Assembly (NCBI GenBank): GCA_945952355.1
Contig: CAMFIW010000056.1
Coordinates: 1 to 10,175, forward strand
Direction: 5' to 3'
DNA from: an uncultured Phenylobacterium sp.
GTDB lineage: Bacteria > Pseudomonadota > Alphaproteobacteria > Caulobacterales > Caulobacteraceae
DNA length: 10,175 nt
Numbering within the stretch: the first letter of the stretch is position 1; each line of letters opens with the position of its first letter. Of this stretch, positions 7,544 to 10,175 are shown piece after piece. Both the position numbers and the translations under genes were made by a program. The notes beneath the pieces are model-generated. The model worked only from the letters and a program-made list of their open reading frames with translations, ran no database searches and had not been told where the DNA came from.

Positions 7544-7579
7544 GCTTGAGGCGTGAACGACTTGGTACACGCCTCAAGC
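7544..7579. repeat. Perfect 12-bp-arm palindrome in divergent intergenic region
   Basis: GCTTGAGGCGTG (7544-7555) and CACGCCTCAAGC (7568-7579) are exact reverse complements separated by 12 nt (7556-7567). The element sits in the 230-nt gap between the divergently transcribed POT gene (start 7430) and DUF427 gene (start 7661). It is about 114 nt from the former and 82 nt from the latter. No T-run follows on either strand, and no gene end lies nearby, so it is not a normal terminator. It could be a large operator for a dimeric or tetrameric regulator, an RNA stem-loop in a leader, or a dispersed palindromic repeat. A smaller CAAGC-AACG-GCTTG hairpin lies just before it at 7523-7536. Confidence 0.7.
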
Positions 7580-7660
7580 GTCGCCTGGGGGCTGGCGGGC
7601 GGGGAGCCCCGGCGCCATGTCAAACGTTCCCCTCGCCGAAGCGACAAGGAGAGCCGCGCC

Positions 7661-8161
7661 ATGAAGATCCCCGGTCCCGACCATCCGATCACGATCACGC
7701 CGGCCAAGACCCGCTGGCGGGTCCGCTTCGAGAACCATGTGATCGCCGATTCCGCCGACGCCCTGGTGCTGACGGAGGCGAGCTACAAGCCGGTGATCTA
7801 CTTCCCCCGCGCCGACGTCTCGATGGAATACTTCTCGCGCACCGAACGCTCGACCCACTGCCCCTACAAGGGCGACGCGGCCTACTACACGATCGTGATG
7901 GACGGCCGCTTCGCCGACAACGCGGTGTGGACCTATGAACAGCCCTACCCGGCCATGGAGCCGATCCGAGAGCGGCTGGCGTTCTATCCCGACAAGGTCG
8001 AGATCTATCCGGTGGAGGACGCGACCGTGAACCCCGGCGCGCCGGACCCGGACGTGAACGAGGCGGTCCTGCACACCGACGCCGGCGGCGGGACGAGCCA
8101 GCGGACGCACTGGCCGAGCAATGTGGATGGCCCCGATGCGCCGTCGGGCGGCCTGCGCTAA
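7661..8161 (+). CDS. DUF427 (NTP_transf_9 family) protein
   Basis: This is a 166-residue soluble protein carrying one DUF427 domain (Pfam family also called NTP_transf_9) at about residues 15-115. Recognisable family features are the RWRVRFENHVIADSADALVL opening, the YFPRADV segment (47-53), the signature THCPYKGDAAYY (65-76), and AMEPIRERLAFYPDKVEI (98-115). The biochemical function of the family is not established. The Asp/Pro/Gly-rich tail (about 119-166) looks disordered. The ATG at 7661 is preceded by AAGGAGAG (7646-7653), a strong ribosome binding site at 7-nt spacing, which is why the longer frame starting at 7553 was not used. The TAA stop (8159-8161) overlaps the TAG stop of the convergent CYTH gene (8158-8160). 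The gene is divergent from the POT transporter and could share its intergenic control region. Confidence 0.92.
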   Translation: MKIPGPDHPITITPAKTRWRVRFENHVIADSADALVLTEASYKPVIYFPRADVSMEYFSRTERSTHCPYKGDAAYYTIVMDGRFADNAVWTYEQPYPAMEPIRERLAFYPDKVEIYPVEDATVNPGAPDPDVNEAVLHTDAGGGTSQRTHWPSNVDGPDAPSGGLR

Positions 8162-8684
8162 GCCTGGAGGCCCGCCAGCCGGGCGGCCAACTCGGCGGCG
8201 GTCGCGGCGCAAAGGTTTCCGCCAGCGAAAAACGGATCGTCGGTGACTTCTCGCGTCGCCCAGGGTGGAAAGGCGAGCGCCAGGATCGCCTCGCGGTTCT
8301 CGGCCTCCGCTTCACAGAGCAGGAGGCCCGCCAGTTCGCCCTCGAACAGGTCAATCCCGAAGGGGCGGCCGCCATAGGGCACGCGATAGCGGCGCTTGAC
8401 GATGATCCGGGCCGGCAAAGCCCCAAGCAACCGATGCTCGGCCTCGGTGAGATAGAGATTGGAGACCGGACCCGAAACGGGATCGTCGCCGGGGTACTTC
8501 TTGCAGAACTTGAGTTCGCGCGCTCCGGTCTCGCTGTCGGTCATGCTGCGCAGGCGAAGGCGCGCGCCGATCACATAGTGGTCCTCGATCCGTGGGAACG
8601 GCAGGTTCGAGATATCCGGCAGGTGGGACGCATCGACGAGGAAGCGCCGCTCGTTCTCGAGCAGGGCGTATTGGGGATCGGCAT
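8158..8684 (-). CDS. CYTH-domain protein with a broken or non-standard start
   Basis: The frame encodes a small CYTH-domain (triphosphate tunnel metalloenzyme) protein; relatives hydrolyse inorganic triphosphate or act on other triphosphates in a metal-dependent tunnel. The conserved opening ENERRFLVD (a variant of the ExExK signature, Lys replaced by Arg) is followed by VIGARLRLRSM, ARELKFCKKYPG, IVKRRYRVPYGG and FGIDLFEGELAGLLLCEAE, which supply the alternating basic and acidic tunnel residues. The first ATG, GTG or TTG in this frame is GTG at 8574-8572, downstream of the ExExR motif, and starting there would remove the first strand. An ATG at 8684, with AAGGA 11 nt upstream, is out of frame by one base. 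Adding one G after it would give MADPQYALLENERRFLV. A CTG at 8664 is the only other nearby option and has no ribosome binding site. Either the gene is frameshifted, the base call is wrong, or an unusual start is used. The stop is TAG at 8160-8158. Confidence 0.75.
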
Positions 8685-8745
8685 GGCGGGTCGGGTCCTT
8701 CTCCGCTCCTTTTGGCGTGCGCCGGAAAGAGAGATGGGTTGGGCC

Positions 8746-9141
8746 TTAGCAGCGCGGCCCAGGCCATTCCGGCCTCGCTTCGGGGTCCACCAGGCTCATG
8801 CCGACGCCCTCGGTGGCGCGGACCGTGAGGGCCGAGACGTCGAAGGCTTCGAGGCAGAAGACGTTGACGCCGTAGTGGTCCGGCGCGGCGCGCTTGCGGT
8901 GGAAGGTGTAGACGCCGCAGCGGGTGCAGAAGCGGTGCTGCGCCACGCGGCTGTTCCACTGGTAGAGGCCGAGCGCCTCTTCGCCGGCCAGGATTTCCAA
9001 CTCGCTCTCGTGGACCTTGGCCATCAGGGCGTTCTTCTTGACGCACAGCGAGCAGTCGCAGGTCGTGAGTTCGGCGAGGTCGGCGCTCACCCGGAAGCGC
9101 ACCGCGCCGCAATGGCACGATCCGTCCCAGACGCCGCGCAT
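8746..9141 (-). CDS. GFA/CENP-V family zinc-binding protein
   Basis: This 131-residue protein belongs to the GFA (glutathione-dependent formaldehyde-activating, Mss4-like fold) family. It shows the full set of metal-ligand cysteines: CHC (9, 11), CDCSLC (28, 30, 33) and CTRC (72, 75), the last within FCTRCGVYTFH. This is the usual length and order for a single-domain member. The founding member was proposed to speed formation of S-hydroxymethylglutathione, but that activity has been questioned and most family members are uncharacterised, so no substrate is assigned. The ATG at 9141 lies 15 nt after the gshA stop in the same direction, so co-transcription is likely. The sequence before the start has no strong ribosome binding site, which may mean that translation depends on ribosomes finishing gshA. 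The TAA stop is at 8748-8746. The CYTH gene follows after about 61 nt. Confidence 0.92.
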   Translation of the reverse strand: MRGVWDGSCHCGAVRFRVSADLAELTTCDCSLCVKKNALMAKVHESELEILAGEEALGLYQWNSRVAQHRFCTRCGVYTFHRKRAAPDHYGVNVFCLEAFDVSALTVRATEGVGMSLVDPEARPEWPGPRC

Positions 9142-9156
9142 CAGTAGGCGCCCATC

Positions 9157-10175
9157 TTAATAAGCGAACGCCTCGAACACCGGGTTCACGTCGCCCTTCC
9201 ACGGGCCGTGGTAGAGCTCCAGCAGGCGCTCGGCCGGGGTGACGCCAGAGTTCGCGATCTCTTCCAGCTCGGACAGATAGCCGGTCTCGTCGACCATGCC
9301 GCCGTTCAGGCGGTTACGGTTCTTCAGGCCCGAGCGGGCGATGGCCACCATGTCCTTGGCGACGTCCTGGGCGGTGCGGCCGCCGATCTCGGCCTTGAGG
9401 CCGACGCGGGCGACGTCCTCGCGCAGGCGCTCGTGATCCTCGATCGCCCAGTCCTTGCAGAGGTCCCAGGCGGCGGCCAGCGCCTGGCTGTCGTAGAAGA
9501 TGCCGGTCCATAGCGCCGGCAGCGCGCAGAGCCGCCCCCAGGGGCCGGAGTCGGACCCGCGCATCTCCAGGTATTGCTTCAGCCTCACTTCCGGGAAGGC
9601 CGTGGTGGAGTGGTCGGCGAAATCCTTGAGAGTGGCGCGGTCGCCCGGCATCTCGGGCAGGTCGCCGGCCATGAATTTGCGGAAGCTCTTGCCGGAGAGG
9701 TCGACATAGCGGCCGTCGCGCTTGGCGAAGTACATCGGCACGTCGAGCAGGTAGTCGGCGTAGGTCTCGTAGCCGAACCCGTCCTTGAAGACGAAATCCA
9801 GCATGCCGGTGCGGTCGGGGTCGGTGTCGGTCCAGATGTTGGCGCGACTGGACAGGAAGCCGGTGGGCTTGCCCTCGACGAAGGGCGAATTGGCGAACAG
9901 CGCGGTGCCGATGGGCTGCAGGGCCAGGCTCACGCGGAACTTGGCGATCATGTCGGCTTCGGAGGCGAAGTCGAGGTTGGCCTGGACCGTACAGGTGCGG
10001 AACATCATGTCGAGGCCGCGCCCGCCGACCTTGGGCATGTATTCCCGCATGATCTTGTAGCGGCCCTTGGGCATGACCGGGATCTGGTCGCGCCGCCAGG
10101 TGGGCGTGTGGCCGAGGCCCAGGAAGGCCAGGCCGAGATCGTCGGCGACGGCCTTGACCTCGTTCAGGTGCTCGC
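9157..10175 (-). CDS. gshA: Glutamate-cysteine ligase, plant/alphaproteobacterial type, 5' partial
   Basis: This is the C-terminal 338 residues of glutamate-cysteine ligase, which joins L-glutamate and L-cysteine with ATP to give gamma-glutamylcysteine, the first and limiting step of glutathione synthesis in the cytoplasm. The open frame runs past the ATG at 10074 to the window edge (EHLNEVKAVADDLGLAFLG, then GLGHTPTWRRDQIPV), so that ATG is internal. Family blocks are MPKGRYKIMREYMPKVG, MMFRTCTVQANLDF, FANSPFVEGKPTGF, ANIWTDTDPDRTGMLDFVF, YLLDVPMYFAKRDGRY, FPEVRLKQYLEMRGSD and GPWGRLCALPALWTG. These match the GCS2-like enzymes of alphaproteobacteria and plants rather than the gamma-proteobacterial GshA. 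The usual length is about 450 residues, so roughly 110-120 lie beyond the right edge. The stop is TAA at 9159-9157. The GFA gene follows after 15 nt and probably shares the transcript. Confidence 0.95.
   Translation of the reverse strand, partial: EHLNEVKAVADDLGLAFLGLGHTPTWRRDQIPVMPKGRYKIMREYMPKVGGRGLDMMFRTCTVQANLDFASEADMIAKFRVSLALQPIGTALFANSPFVEGKPTGFLSSRANIWTDTDPDRTGMLDFVFKDGFGYETYADYLLDVPMYFAKRDGRYVDLSGKSFRKFMAGDLPEMPGDRATLKDFADHSTTAFPEVRLKQYLEMRGSDSGPWGRLCALPALWTGIFYDSQALAAAWDLCKDWAIEDHERLREDVARVGLKAEIGGRTAQDVAKDMVAIARSGLKNRNRLNGGMVDETGYLSELEEIANSGVTPAERLLELYHGPWKGDVNPVFEAFAY

Noticed and set aside
7431..7577. A longer N-terminus for the POT transporter (start at 7577)
   Set aside because: The added 49 residues are basic and low-complexity, and the codons run through the 36-bp palindrome. 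The ATG at 7430 immediately precedes a membrane segment and has an upstream AAGGAAG.
7588..7610. GGGGCT/AGCCCC inverted repeat before the DUF427 gene
   Set aside because: The arms are 6 bp and G/C only in a run of G-rich sequence, as expected by chance in this composition.
7553..7660. A longer N-terminus for the DUF427 protein (start at 7553)
   Set aside because: The ATG at 7661 has a strong AAGGAGAG site at ideal spacing and begins at the family's usual position; the upstream part overlaps the palindrome.
5506..7707. A 733-codon minus-strand frame shifted relative to the POT gene
   Set aside because: It has low-complexity Arg/Pro/Gly composition, no membrane segments, and overlaps the real POT frame throughout.
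8434..9147. A 237-codon plus-strand open frame across the CYTH and GFA genes
   Set aside because: The minus strand carries the conserved cysteine motifs of GFA and the CYTH signature. The plus frame spans two unrelated genes and the gap between them.

Overview
The window looks like chromosomal DNA from a high-GC alphaproteobacterium, most likely of the Caulobacterales (Caulobacter/Phenylobacterium type). This is inferred from the strong G/C bias at third codon positions, the TonB-dependent receptor style, the alphaproteobacterial/plant-type glutamate-cysteine ligase, and small DUF427, GFA and CYTH genes. No rRNA, tRNA, transposase, integrase, phage gene or CRISPR array is visible. This reads as ordinary core or near-core chromosome with some lineage-specific detail.

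Layout. (1) 2-1228, plus: the 3' two-thirds or so of an AMP-forming acyl-CoA synthetase gene, cut by the left edge, followed by a GC-rich hairpin. (2) 1384-3399 and 3500-5536, plus: two tandem paralogous TonB-dependent outer-membrane receptors. Each has its own nearly identical upstream block made of a TGTAAY-N3/4-RTTACA palindrome, a GCC(T/A)TTTAA(G/C)TGGC box and a GGGGAG ribosome binding site. (3) 5541-7430, minus: a POT-family proton-coupled oligopeptide transporter with an unusual roughly 80-residue periplasmic insertion, converging on the second receptor with only 4 nt between stop codons. (4) 7431-7660: a 230-nt divergent intergenic region holding a perfect 12-bp-arm inverted repeat. 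(5) 7661-8161, plus: a DUF427 protein. (6) Minus-strand cluster, in transcription order: gshA (9157-10175, 5' end outside the window), a GFA-family zinc protein (8746-9141), and a CYTH-domain gene (8158-8684). The CYTH gene's conserved N-terminal motif has no conventional start codon in frame. It appears to carry a one-base deletion directly after its ATG, or to use a non-standard start.

How the parts may work together. The two receptors bring a ligand across the outer membrane, and the adjacent POT transporter could carry it across the inner membrane. A peptide-like ligand is therefore possible but unproven. The paired palindromes suggest that one regulator controls both receptors from separate promoters. 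The gshA and GFA genes lie 15 nt apart and are thematically linked through glutathione. The most interesting signals are the duplicated receptor operator/promoter block, the periplasmic insertion in the POT transporter, the 36-bp palindrome and the damaged CYTH start. I see no clear evidence of a wholly new multi-gene system.
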